This document shows, piece after piece, positions 1 to 8,913 of a stretch of DNA of 64,000 nt. The stretch's first letter is position 1. Every line of letters starts with the position of its first letter. Source of the stretch: Planctomycetota bacterium (GTDB lineage Bacteria > Planctomycetota > Planctomycetia > Pirellulales > UBA1268); the NCBI GenBank assembly GCA_003669585.1, contig QWOQ01000008.1, forward strand, positions 1-64,000. Direction: 5' to 3'. The notes beneath the pieces were generated by a model. The model saw only the letters and a program-made list of their open reading frames with translations, had not been told where the DNA came from and ran no database searches. The translations under genes were made by a program, and so were the position numbers.

Positions 1-501
1 ACCATCGGTATCGAAAGTCATCGCTCGCTCTACAAGTCGCTCGGGACTTGGAGGCCCGCCAGGTGCTCCACGACCCTCTGGACCACGACCCTCTGGACCA
101 CGACCTTCTGGACCACGACCCTCTGGACCACGACCCTCCGGACCACGACCCTCCGGACCACGACCTTCCGGACCACGACCTTCCGGACCACGACCTTCCG
201 GACCTCCGGGCGGCATCGGCGGACGGAATTCATCATCGGTTAACATGCCGTCATTATTTGTATCGAGCGAAAAAATCGCAGCGGTTGCATTTTTGATCTC
301 CTCGGCACTCAACTGGTGATCGTGATCGGCGTCGAGGGCTTCGCGGAGTTGATCGTGAGGAGGGTGATGATGATCGCCACCATTTTCCGGTCGCCTCGGC
401 GGACCGTCACGGCCTTCGGGCGGTTGACTCATCGCAACTCCCACGATTCCCACAACAAGAATCCCACACACTGTGCCGACAATCGGCCATCTACGTTTCA
501 T
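1..501 (-). CDS. Exported EF-hand protein with GPEGR repeats, partial
   Basis: This gene was read directly from the minus strand. It is missing from the ORF track because it has no stop inside the window. ATG at 501 opens 167 codons that run off the left edge. Residues 1-24 (MKRRWPIVGTVCGILVVGIV...) look like a signal peptide or N-terminal anchor. Two EF-hand loops follow: DADHDHQLSAEE, a degenerate one, and DTNNDGMLTDDE, which has canonical D/N/D/T/E ligands. A third seems to begin at the edge (FDTDG). Between the second and third lies a Pro/Gly/Glu/Arg stretch of nine GPEGR units. The gene lies downstream of the PQQ and YHYH genes on the same strand and is probably co-transcribed with them. 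A calcium-binding exported protein is the likely role, but the specific function is unknown. Confidence 0.8.
   Translation of the reverse strand, partial: MKRRWPIVGTVCGILVVGIVGVAMSQPPEGRDGPPRRPENGGDHHHPPHDQLREALDADHDHQLSAEEIKNATAAIFSLDTNNDGMLTDDEFRPPMPPGGPEGRGPEGRGPEGRGPEGRGPEGRGPEGRGPEGRGPEGRGPEGRGAPGGPPSPERLVERAMTFDTDG
68..202 (-). repeat. Nine-unit 15-bp in-frame tandem repeat
   Basis: Nine consecutive 15-bp units (plus-strand consensus CCACGACCYTCYGGA) run without interruption and sit in frame in the EF-hand gene, each encoding the pentapeptide GPEGR. The units differ only at third-codon positions, with T/C changes forming two sub-blocks, as expected from recent slippage under protein-level constraint. 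Confidence 0.95.
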
Positions 502-636
502 AAAAAACTCCTTCACCATTTTGGACTTTTTCCTCTCGTAACTTTTTATATTTGACATCACACACGCTTGACGCATTCTTTTGAACGTCCAACCCTCTCA
601 AAGGTTTTTCCACAGAATCCGTTTTCTCAGATTTCG

Positions 637-1941
637 TTATTCTATCTGCTCAGAAACACAATAAAGAAAACGATTCGAACGCACAAACAGTTCACCATTA
701 CTGATGGCCGGTGTCGCACTAAAGTCACTTGTATCACTCTCAAAACGATTCTGCGCGAGCACTTCAAACCGCGGTTTTGCCGGCAAAACAAGTACTCCGT
801 CGTATCGAGTTACCACGTAGATCCTCTCGTTTGAAAACACCGGTGAAGCGTAAACGGGTCGGCCACCCGACTTAATTTCAGCCACTCTCTCCCGATAAAC
901 ATCTTCACCCGTTTTGGCGGAAATACAAAAAGCCTGGCCTCGATCGTCAATCCAATAAAGGTGCTCGTTGTACAACAGCGGAGTGCCGACATAGGAGCTA
1001 CTTCGTCCGTTCCAAAGGACATTCGCCTGCGTTACATCTCCGACACCCCCAGCTGTCATCGCAATACTGGCCACTGGACGACCACCAAAAGCGTAGAGCG
1101 TTTGAGCATTCACTTGAATTGTAGGTGAAACATTTCCAGACAACGATGTCTGGCAAAACCAGCGAAGCTTTCCCGTTTGTAAATCAAGTCCCCAGACCTC
1201 CTGCGGAACAGCAACCACAAGTTCCTGAGATCCATTCGCAAGAGAAACAATGCTGGGGGTTGTATAGGCGAGTTCGAGCGATGCCGCCTGACTCTTCCAG
1301 ATTTCTAAGCCAGTCTTTTTATCCAACGCACGGATTGACTGGCTTTCTTCGGCGCAGTTCACAATCACTTTATCTGCGTGAAGAATAAGACTCGATCCAG
1401 ATCCCCACCGACGATTGCTCGATTCTTTTCCGACAGCGACTCGCCATAATTCTTTTCCCTCAAAATCGAATGCCACAACTCCCGCTTTTCCGAAAAATGC
1501 AAAAACACTTTTGCCATCAGTCACCGGTGTATTACTGGCATAACCGTGTTCTGTAAGAAAACCTTCGTAGGCGTCCTCGGTTTGGTTGTCATTGATCGAA
1601 CGCGTCCATCGAATCGATCCGTCTGTGCGGAGAATGCAGACCAAGTGACGTGCGAGTTTCGAAGGATCTCCAATCGGCTCTCCAGGAACTCCATACCCCG
1701 AATAGCACGTCACAAAAACGGAGTCTCCCCACACGATCGGGCTGGATGAGCCTGCCCCTGGCAGGGCGGTCTTCCAACGCAGATTCTGAGTTTCAGAAAA
1801 CAGCTCCGGAACGCTGCTTTCAGCAATCCCAGAGGCATTCGGACCTCGAAACTGAGGCCACTCTTCAGCAACAAGCAACTCAGACCACACTCCACAGAGT
1901 ATGGAAAAAAACCCCAACGTTCTCCACACATGTATCCGCAT
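637..1941 (-). CDS. Exported PQQ-like beta-propeller protein
   Basis: A 434-residue protein if started at ATG 1941. The track start at 2112 adds an implausible arginine-rich leader that runs into the upstream gene. The chosen start gives a signal peptide (MRIHVWRTLGFFSILCGVWS) followed by the WPQFRGPNASGIAE opening typical of planctomycete PQQ-like proteins. Repeating blade motifs follow, such as GKELWRVAVG, TGLEIWKSQ, TGKLRWFCQ and TGEDVYRERV, consistent with a seven- or eight-bladed propeller. Proteins of this family are often annotated as outer-membrane-assembly or dehydrogenase-like without a proven cofactor. I see no heme-binding motif or separate catalytic domain. It lies 49 bp downstream of the YHYH gene on the same strand, so an operon is likely. 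Substrate and cofactor are unknown. Confidence 0.85.
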   Translation of the reverse strand: MRIHVWRTLGFFSILCGVWSELLVAEEWPQFRGPNASGIAESSVPELFSETQNLRWKTALPGAGSSSPIVWGDSVFVTCYSGYGVPGEPIGDPSKLARHLVCILRTDGSIRWTRSINDNQTEDAYEGFLTEHGYASNTPVTDGKSVFAFFGKAGVVAFDFEGKELWRVAVGKESSNRRWGSGSSLILHADKVIVNCAEESQSIRALDKKTGLEIWKSQAASLELAYTTPSIVSLANGSQELVVAVPQEVWGLDLQTGKLRWFCQTSLSGNVSPTIQVNAQTLYAFGGRPVASIAMTAGGVGDVTQANVLWNGRSSSYVGTPLLYNEHLYWIDDRGQAFCISAKTGEDVYRERVAEIKSGGRPVYASPVFSNERIYVVTRYDGVLVLPAKPRFEVLAQNRFESDTSDFSATPAISNGELFVRSNRFLYCVSEQIE

Positions 1942-1990
1942 CGTGCCGACCTTTTCTTGATTGAGCATTTTGTACCGTAATGATTGAAAT

Positions 1991-3208
1991 CTATTCAACA
2001 ACTCGACAGGCATTGTTTTTCTTAAATACTTCGGGGCGCGCAATTGACTGTCCTGTAAATTCAATATGACAGTCCAGAGGCACATCGATCGACGCATCCG
2101 ATGGCACATCAATGGTCGCCTTTACAATATTGCCTGAGCGTTCGATTTCACTGGCCTCACATGGCCCAATCTGAACCCAAGAGGGCTTGCCTGCGGGCAA
2201 TACACCGCGTTTTGCTTTTTCCGGATCGAGATGAATTGTCACGAGTTGGCGACTGTTTCGCTTGAGTGTAACGGGTTCTACCCGACTGATCACTGCGATC
2301 AATTGACTGGCTCCCTCTGCATTATCGCGAATCGGACCATATCCCATGCGCGTCATGCCGCGATTGTTTCGCATGTCTGGTACGCCAGCGTAGCCGCCAA
2401 TGATGTAAGGAAATTTTCCGGGGGTTGCGTGGTAGTGATAACCTCGCTCTCGATCCTCATGACCGTTGCACGCGTCTAACGCCAGATCGCTTTCAATATC
2501 CATGGCACGGCGACCTTTTGCTTCATACGGCCCATGAACCGGGAATCCATCAAATGCAAATCCGATCACGGGAGAGTGCTGATTTGAATCGTCTGGAAAT
2601 GGGCTTTTTACACAGGTCGGATACTTGTGGTAGTGGTAGACACCTCTCATCTCTGGATGCCCACAACAACTGTCAAGCCACACTTCGCTATAGCCTTCAA
2701 GGGCGTTCATGCCCCCTTGTTCAAAAGGATTGAAAAAGACAACGCCGTTGATGGCAGTGCCGATTGGACCCATTGGAAGACGCGTGATGTGTTCCGCCTT
2801 CCGCGGCAACAGCGGCAGATAAAATGTGAAGTCATGAATTCGGATTGTGTTTGGGTTTCCACTATTGGGGAAATCGGCTGTCGGATGATTGGGGTATCCC
2901 TGACTGCGAATAATAAGCGAATGCTGATCGTGCGAGATGCGCACTTCATCAATGGCGTCCCTGTTTGAATCCCGCATGTGGTACGAAAACAGATCCACGT
3001 AGCGCTCGCCATCGAGGAGAAAATAGACCGGCTTGTCGGCTGTTTTTCGAACGAACCATCGACCTCCAATTCCTTCGAGGTCTTCTGGTTTTTCCTCCGC
3101 CGCAAGCATGCATGCTCCTCCTGTAGCACACAGTAAGATCTCAAACAGCACCCGCACTAGAAGCCAGGCTTTGCTGAATGATTTGAGACGAAAGCGAGCA
3201 TCTGTCAT
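1991..3208 (-). CDS. Exported YHYH-domain protein
   Basis: A 405-residue protein from ATG 3208. This start places a hydrophobic signal segment (SKAWLLVRVLFEILLCATGG) at the N terminus, whereas the track start at 3334 adds 42 residues in front. The family signature is clear twice: GVYHYHKYPTC and GYHYHATPG, with the linked FAFDGFPVHGPYE and LDACNGHEDRERG blocks typical of the YHYH domain. Conserved His, Cys and Asp residues suggest metal binding, but no biochemical function is established for the family. The C-terminal ~90 residues look like a separate beta domain. It heads a minus-strand run with the PQQ propeller and EF-hand genes, all predicted to be exported. Confidence 0.85.
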   Translation of the reverse strand: MTDARFRLKSFSKAWLLVRVLFEILLCATGGACMLAAEEKPEDLEGIGGRWFVRKTADKPVYFLLDGERYVDLFSYHMRDSNRDAIDEVRISHDQHSLIIRSQGYPNHPTADFPNSGNPNTIRIHDFTFYLPLLPRKAEHITRLPMGPIGTAINGVVFFNPFEQGGMNALEGYSEVWLDSCCGHPEMRGVYHYHKYPTCVKSPFPDDSNQHSPVIGFAFDGFPVHGPYEAKGRRAMDIESDLALDACNGHEDRERGYHYHATPGKFPYIIGGYAGVPDMRNNRGMTRMGYGPIRDNAEGASQLIAVISRVEPVTLKRNSRQLVTIHLDPEKAKRGVLPAGKPSWVQIGPCEASEIERSGNIVKATIDVPSDASIDVPLDCHIEFTGQSIARPEVFKKNNACRVVE

Positions 3209-3657
3209 ACAAAAGAGCCTCTGTTCCAGAGCGGCAGAAATTGTTCTCCTCTTGTGAGACAGCAATGGGTGCACGCCTATTGAAACGATTGAAGTGGGAC
3301 TCATCGTATTTCTCAACATCATTTTTTTCGACATCTCTATTTCCTGTGAAGGATTTCAAACGGGGTACGATCGTAAAGGTTGTGTCGAATCGATTCATTG
3401 TTCTTCGAATTCATGCACTCTTTGTTTTTTTCTTCAGGCCCCATGCGAATTTACTTCTGCGATCTACTCACGAAAACAGCTTTTTTTAAGCCTGTTTTTC
3501 TTTTTTAGCCTGTTTCCCACCCGGCGCGACTGCGTGAGCTAAGCTTTCAGGATTCCGAGAAACGTCTCGCTTTCCCTAAGGCTAAACGATTACGGAAAAC
3601 TGGTTTCAACAGACGAGAGATGCGTTCATAACGGATTTCAGGGCAAACCACACGCAG
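3209..3657. promoter_or_regulatory. Divergent intergenic region YHYH / cheA
   Basis: A 449-bp AT-rich, T-tract-rich stretch lies between the divergent YHYH and cheA genes. It must hold promoters in both directions. I see no convincing -35/-10 pair, operator palindrome or RNA gene. Short ORFs here lack ribosome sites and a protein-like composition. Confidence 0.4.
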
Positions 3658-6051
3658 ATGGCCGACACCGACGACACTCTTGAATTTGTTCGCGAGTTTC
3701 TGATCGAATCGACTGAAAACCTTGATCAGCTCGATCGAGATCTCGTTGCGCTCGAAGAGAATCCCGCCGATCCAGAACGTCTTTCGAGTATTTTTCGAAC
3801 CGTTCATACGATCAAAGGCACCAGCGGATTTTTTGGATTTTCGAAACTCGGCGCAATCACTCATAGTGGCGAACATCTGCTCGGCCGACTTCGGGATGGA
3901 AAAATCGTTCTGAATGCGCGGGTCGCAAGCGTACTTTTACAACTCGTTGACTCGGTACGATCCATTCTCGATACCATCGAGAAAACAGGCTCCGAGGGGG
4001 ACGCAGACCTCCGAGAGCTTTCTCGTACGCTTTCCCGTGTGGCCGACGAGGAGATTGTGGTCACTCGGTTAGAGAGTGGAAAACCTGTTTCCGTTGTTGC
4101 AGTCGAATCGTTCACCGCGAAAACTGAGCCTCGTTCAACTCCTGTTTCCGATCTCAGCGATTCCCCAAAAATTCCGGCAGCGCCACTTCAAGCCATTGAG
4201 CCACAAGTACTCGATGATTCAAACGGAAATAATGCCGCTACCGTTTCTGTTCCACACGATGTGGTTTTGAGTGAGTCTCCCGCGAGCGAATCGCAGGTTC
4301 TTATTCCCGTTCAAACAATGCCCACAAAGTCTAGGAAATCTCAGGCACCGGTTGCCGATGCGTCGATCAGAGTTGATGTTGGACTGCTCAGCTCAATTCT
4401 TGATCTCGTTGGTGAACTGGTGCTGGCGCGAAACCAACTCAGCGCCGCGGCTGGTTCCCGCGATCCGGCACTTCGGAGCGTTGTGCATCGCATTCACACC
4501 GTGACGGGTGCGTTGCAGGAAGTCGCAATGAAGACTCGCATGCAGCCGATTGAACAGGTTTTCTGCAAGTTTCCTCGCATTGTTCGCGATCTCGCCAAGC
4601 AATGCGGAAAGGAAGTGCAACTGATCATCGACGGTGCCGACACGGAACTCGACCGTTCGTTGGTGGAAAATATCCGTGATCCCCTCACGCACCTTATTCG
4701 CAATGCCGTCGACCACGGAATCGAACCTCCTGATGTGCGAATCAGTCGAGGAAAACCTTCTACCGGTAGACTTTTTTTGAGAGCCTTCCATGAAAGCGGT
4801 CAGGTGACCGTTGAGGTAGAGGATGACGGTCACGGTATTGCAGTTGACGCAGTGCGTCAAAAAGCCGTCTCGAAAGGGCTTGTCTCCCTCGAGGCTGTTG
4901 CTGCAATGTCAGACGATCGTGTGATGCAATTTATTTTTGAGCCCGGTTTTTCAACTGCTGCAAAGGTCACTGACGTCTCGGGACGCGGCGTCGGCATGGA
5001 TGTCGTAAAAACCAACATTGAGTCAATCGGTGGTACGGTCGACCTGGTCAGTCGTCCGGGCGCTGGCACCACTATTCGAGTGCGTATTCCTCTCACGCTC
5101 GCAATTATTCCCGCTTTGATTATCACATCTGGTTCGGAGCGGTTTGCAATTCCGCAGGCGTATGTCAAGGAACTTGTAGCGATGCGCAGCGATCGTACCG
5201 GCCCTTCAATCGAAGGTCTCGACGGTGCTCCTGTGGTGCGGATTCGCGATCGTCTTTTGCCGGTGATTTTTATTGATTCTTGGTTGGGACTTCGGAAACC
5301 CAATACACCGCGATCAAAGAGCGGGATGGTTGTCGTTGTACACGTAGACGATTACGAATTTGGACTCGTGGTCGACGGCGTAACAGCCGACGAGGAGCAC
5401 GTTGGTGCTGCAGTCGAAACGGCGAGCCTCTGGATCATCGTTGTCAAACCGATTGGAAGTCTTCTTGCGCCGCTGGGGCTCTATGCTGGTGCAACCGTCA
5501 TGGGTGATGGAGGAGTGGTTCTCATTCTTGACCTGCGTGGTATTGCACTTTCAGCTGATGTTCCGGCACGCGTCAGAAAAAATGAAGACTTGGCCCCTCG
5601 CCGCATTGAAATGGCTTCACGCATCCGTCCTCAGGATGCTGCAAGGTATCTCGTCTGTGAGACTGATGCTGGACGAAGAGTCGCGGTTCTGCTGGAGCAC
5701 GTGGAACGGCTTGAGGATTACGACTCCTGCGAACTTCAACTTGTTGCTGGCAGAACCGTAGTACAGAGGCTCGGATTTTTTACGCCCCTGACTGATCTCG
5801 ATGATTTTCTCTGTGGACAGTTGCGACCTCTTGAATCCTCGTATGTCACTGCCGTCATCCTTTCAAATGCTGTCGGCGGAGGGGGCTTGAGCGTGAAACG
5901 AATCATTGATGTCGTCGAGGCTGAGTCATTGCTTCAGACCTCGATTGCTTCGCCAGGGGTGCTCGGCACTCTCTCGCTCGGAGGCCACGCCACGGAAGTC
6001 CTTGATATTCGCGCCGTTTCACAAGCTCACCAGGCACTCGTCAACGCGTGA
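3658..6051 (+). CDS. cheA: Chemotaxis histidine kinase CheA with extra CheW-like domain
   Basis: A 797-residue CheA-type kinase, the autophosphorylating hub that feeds CheY and CheB. An N-terminal HPt domain (about 1-105) carries the phospho-acceptor His50 in RTVHTIKGTSGFFG. A low-complexity linker (about 130-240) stands where a P2 response-regulator-binding domain would be, and I recognise no P2. The dimerisation domain starts at RVDVGLLSSILDLVGELV. The HATPase domain has its N-box in LIRNAVDHGIEPP (about 345) and G boxes DDGHGI and VSGRGVGMDVV (about 440). A CheW-like P5 domain follows (about 475-620). The C-terminal part (about 660-797, from RYLVCETDAGRRVAVL) looks like a second, divergent CheW-like domain. 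It is the first gene of the plus-strand chemotaxis cluster, 37 bp before cheW. Confidence 0.93.
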   Translation: MADTDDTLEFVREFLIESTENLDQLDRDLVALEENPADPERLSSIFRTVHTIKGTSGFFGFSKLGAITHSGEHLLGRLRDGKIVLNARVASVLLQLVDSVRSILDTIEKTGSEGDADLRELSRTLSRVADEEIVVTRLESGKPVSVVAVESFTAKTEPRSTPVSDLSDSPKIPAAPLQAIEPQVLDDSNGNNAATVSVPHDVVLSESPASESQVLIPVQTMPTKSRKSQAPVADASIRVDVGLLSSILDLVGELVLARNQLSAAAGSRDPALRSVVHRIHTVTGALQEVAMKTRMQPIEQVFCKFPRIVRDLAKQCGKEVQLIIDGADTELDRSLVENIRDPLTHLIRNAVDHGIEPPDVRISRGKPSTGRLFLRAFHESGQVTVEVEDDGHGIAVDAVRQKAVSKGLVSLEAVAAMSDDRVMQFIFEPGFSTAAKVTDVSGRGVGMDVVKTNIESIGGTVDLVSRPGAGTTIRVRIPLTLAIIPALIITSGSERFAIPQAYVKELVAMRSDRTGPSIEGLDGAPVVRIRDRLLPVIFIDSWLGLRKPNTPRSKSGMVVVVHVDDYEFGLVVDGVTADEEHVGAAVETASLWIIVVKPIGSLLAPLGLYAGATVMGDGGVVLILDLRGIALSADVPARVRKNEDLAPRRIEMASRIRPQDAARYLVCETDAGRRVAVLLEHVERLEDYDSCELQLVAGRTVVQRLGFFTPLTDLDDFLCGQLRPLESSYVTAVILSNAVGGGGLSVKRIIDVVEAESLLQTSIASPGVLGTLSLGGHATEVLDIRAVSQAHQALVNA

Positions 6052-6088
6052 CAGACCACTCCGCGACACGAAACTGAAAGTTATTCTG

Positions 6089-6544
6089 ATGAGTTCCCGA
6101 CAATACTGCACTTTTCTCGTCAACGACTGTCACTTTGCAATCGAAGCAGCCGACGTCGCTGAGGTGCTGCGCGCCGGTACGCTGACTCGAGTTCCGCTTG
6201 CGTCACATTCGATTCTTGGTCTGCTCAATCTGCGAGGCCGAATCGTTCCGGTGATTGATCTCCGGCGACGGTTTCAGTTTCCCGAAGCAGATCCAAATAG
6301 GTCTCGAACAAATGTTGTTCTCTCCATGCAGGGAGAGTGGTGCAGCCTGCTTGTCGATGAACTGCTCGATGTTGTTGATATCGATGATGATCGAATCGAA
6401 CACCCAACGGCGGAATCGCCTGAGCCTCATCTTGACGCCGTAGTTGGCATTTATGCAGACGAAAGTAAGCTTGTGCACATGCTGGAACCGCAGCGAATTC
6501 TTCAATCACTCGTGATTCATCGCCCGCGGGGAGGAATCGTCTGA
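6089..6544 (+). CDS. cheW: CheW coupling protein
   Basis: A 151-residue CheW that couples chemoreceptors to CheA. The track start at 5906 overlaps cheA by almost 150 bp and gives an arginine-rich leader. ATG 6089 gives MSSRQYCTFLVNDCHFAIEAADVAEVLR, the normal start of the fold, at normal family length. Typical blocks are present: VPLASHSILGLLNLRGRIVPVIDLRRRF in the middle and a C-terminal HMLEPQRIL in place of the usual L-D-x-x-x-L. It sits between cheA and the receptor gene in the same orientation. Confidence 0.92.
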   Translation: MSSRQYCTFLVNDCHFAIEAADVAEVLRAGTLTRVPLASHSILGLLNLRGRIVPVIDLRRRFQFPEADPNRSRTNVVLSMQGEWCSLLVDELLDVVDIDDDRIEHPTAESPEPHLDAVVGIYADESKLVHMLEPQRILQSLVIHRPRGGIV

Positions 6545-6663
6545 AGTGCATTTGATTTTTACTCAGATTGAAGCACGCTACGGTGTTCACGTAGTGACAT
6601 CTATGAAAACTCCTGACAGACCTTTGTTCATAAGGGTTCCGTTTAAGAAAGAAAGAGATCGTT

Positions 6664-8841
6664 ATGGTTGATCATTCAGAAAAGAACCGAGATTCGGACA
6701 AGGCCTCACACAAGCAATCAAGCGCGCTCAAAAGCGTTTTAGGATTTCTTACCAATCGACTTTTGCTCGCTCTTTTAGCGGTATCTCTATTGCCGTTGGC
6801 ATTCATGGCCATTGCCACTTACCGCTCAGCATCAGACGCTTTGCAATATCAAGTTGAAAACCAGATTGAAGTTGTCCGCACAATCACCGCCAAGGGGGTG
6901 GAGCGATATTTCTCGAATCTCGAAGATCAGTTGCGAGTTGCTGCTGAAGATCGCATGTTTCTTGAAGCTCTCACAAATTTCCGCACGGGTTTTAATTCCA
7001 TAATTCCTGAAAATTCCCCTGACGCGAAGAACATGACCTCTGTTCGTCGAGATCTTGAAACCTACTACTCTGGCGAATTCTCAACCGAATATCGAAAACG
7101 CAACACGACCGATCCTTCCACACGACCGCTCGTCGATTCGCTCGGTGATAATGGGGCAATGCTCCAGTACCTCTATATTCGTCAAAATGAAAATCCTCTT
7201 GGCATGAAAGGTCAGCTCGATACCGCTCCGGACGATTCCGCCTATTCCAAAACTCACGCGATCTACCACCCGATCCTACGCAGCATGTTGAAACAATACG
7301 GCATTTACGACCTGTTTCTCATCGACGCTGAAACTGGAAACATTGTCTACTCCGTTTTCAAGGAAATCGACTATGCAACGTCACTCCGTACCGGCTCATT
7401 TTCGAGTACGAATCTTGGCAGATCGTTCCAAGAAGCAATCAGCGGTGGTCGGCGAGATTCAGTGGCCTTTGCTGATTTTGAACATTATTTACCAAGCTTT
7501 CTTTCTCCCGCGGGATTTATTGCGGCACCAATCTACGATGGACGGACGCTGACCGGTGTGGTCGCGTTTCAGATTCCCGTAGACAAAATGAACGCTGTCA
7601 TCGGAGAAACAACTGGGATGGGGCAGACAGGAGAAACCTATGCTGTTGGTTCCGACCGCCTATTTCGAAGCGATTCCAGATTTCTCAAGGCGCTTGAGGT
7701 TACCACTACAATTATTAATCCCAGCGTAAAAAATGATTCTTTTGCTATTCGCAATGCACTCGATGAAGGAAAAAGCGGGACGGGTCAAACAACCGACTAC
7801 CGAAACATTTCTGTTCTCTCGTCGTGGGCTCCGATAACCATTCATCGTGATGAAGGAGCCGGTCGCAAAGGTATTGTCTGGGCGATCGTATCGAAAATTG
7901 ATGCCGCAGAAGTGTTCTCACCGATTCAACGACTCGGAAACTTTGCAATGATTATTTTCGCAGTCACAGCCATTGCTGTGCTGCTTGTTTCGGCGAGTAT
8001 TGCACAAAGTTTCACACGCGCGGCTCGTCGCCAAGCAGCCCTTGTTGAGGGTATTGTTGACAACACGCATGCTTTAGCTGGTGCTTCCGAGGAGCTTACG
8101 AGTGTCAGTCAGCAAATGAGTGCTGCTGCTGAGGAAACGACTGCGCAGGCGAATCTTGTTTCGGCAGCCGCAGAGCAGGTCAGCGGAAATACAAAAACCG
8201 TATCTGATTCTGTCGATAACCTCGTTGCCAGTATCCACGAAATTGCTCGAAGCTCTCAGGATGCAGCAAGTGTTGCAAGGCAATCAGTCGAGATGGCCAG
8301 CATCACCTCTCGCACCATGGATGCTCTCGGCAAAAGCAGCGCTCAGATCGGACAAGTCGTGAAAGTCATCACAACGATTGCCGAGCAGACCAATCTGCTT
8401 GCCCTGAACGCCACCATTGAAGCGGCTCGAGCCGGTGAATCGGGAAAAGGATTTGCGGTGGTTGCCAACGAAGTCAAAGAATTAGCTCGCGAAACTGCCA
8501 AGGCCACCGAGGATATCGGTTCAAAGATCGAAGCGATGCAAAGCGATACCCAAGCTGCCGTAAAAGCCATTTCAGAAATTAGCGCAGTGATTGAAAAGAT
8601 TGATGCTCTCCAAACCAAGATTGCGACCGCCGTCGAGGAACAATCGGTTACCACCAGTGAAATTAGCCGCAACATTTCCGAAGCAACTGCCGGTTCAACC
8701 GAGATCGCACAGAACATTGTTCAAGTTGCGCAAGCCGCACAAAGCACCGCTGAAGGTGCTTCAAACACGCAGGTCTCCTCGCAAGAACTTTCTAGGATGG
8801 CTCAGAACCTGCAACGGCTTGTCGAGGAGTACCGTGCCTGA
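6664..8841 (+). CDS. Methyl-accepting chemotaxis protein
   Basis: A 725-residue transmembrane chemoreceptor. A positively charged cytoplasmic N terminus is followed by TM1 (about 31-52) and a periplasmic sensor of about 370 residues, of a length compatible with a double Cache domain. TM2 lies at about 424-450 ([20 protein letters not shown]). The cytoplasmic signalling hairpin has its highly conserved tip in [19 protein letters not shown] (about 573-592), continuing into [15 protein letters not shown]. No clear HAMP domain separates TM2 from the coiled coil. The helix beginning [15 protein letters not shown] follows almost directly. The C terminus ends in VEEYRA without a CheR-tethering pentapeptide. 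AAGAAAGAG before ATG 6664 is a plausible ribosome site. The ligand cannot be inferred. Confidence 0.93.
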   Translation: MVDHSEKNRDSDKASHKQSSALKSVLGFLTNRLLLALLAVSLLPLAFMAIATYRSASDALQYQVENQIEVVRTITAKGVERYFSNLEDQLRVAAEDRMFLEALTNFRTGFNSIIPENSPDAKNMTSVRRDLETYYSGEFSTEYRKRNTTDPSTRPLVDSLGDNGAMLQYLYIRQNENPLGMKGQLDTAPDDSAYSKTHAIYHPILRSMLKQYGIYDLFLIDAETGNIVYSVFKEIDYATSLRTGSFSSTNLGRSFQEAISGGRRDSVAFADFEHYLPSFLSPAGFIAAPIYDGRTLTGVVAFQIPVDKMNAVIGETTGMGQTGETYAVGSDRLFRSDSRFLKALEVTTTIINPSVKNDSFAIRNALDEGKSGTGQTTDYRNISVLSSWAPITIHRDEGAGRKGIVWAIVSKIDAAEVFSPIQRLGNFAMIIFAVTAIAVLLVSASIAQSFTRAARRQAALVEGIVDNTHALAGASEELTSVSQQMSAAAEETTAQANLVSAAAEQVSGNTKTVSDSVDNLVASIHEIARSSQDAASVARQSVEMASITSRTMDALGKSSAQIGQVVKVITTIAEQTNLLALNATIEAARAGESGKGFAVVANEVKELARETAKATEDIGSKIEAMQSDTQAAVKAISEISAVIEKIDALQTKIATAVEEQSVTTSEISRNISEATAGSTEIAQNIVQVAQAAQSTAEGASNTQVSSQELSRMAQNLQRLVEEYRA

Positions 8842-8913
8842 TCGGATAACCATGTTTCACGTCGTGCGGTGATTGTCTTCAGTGTGGCATGACGCAGCGC
8901 GGCGGAGATTCCT

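Noticed and set aside
68-202. Regular repeat that could suggest a CRISPR or microsatellite-type array
   Set aside because: Units are directly adjacent with no spacers, are in frame in an exported EF-hand gene, and vary only at third-codon positions.
30-296. Track ORFs of 68 and 82 residues made of VVVRKVVV and DHDPLDHD repeats
   Set aside because: They are other-frame readings of the GPEGR repeat. The true gene frame is the one without a stop that runs off the window.
3427-3515. T-rich tract before cheA as a terminator
   Set aside because: No stable stem precedes the T residues, only the short direct repeat AGCCTGTTT.
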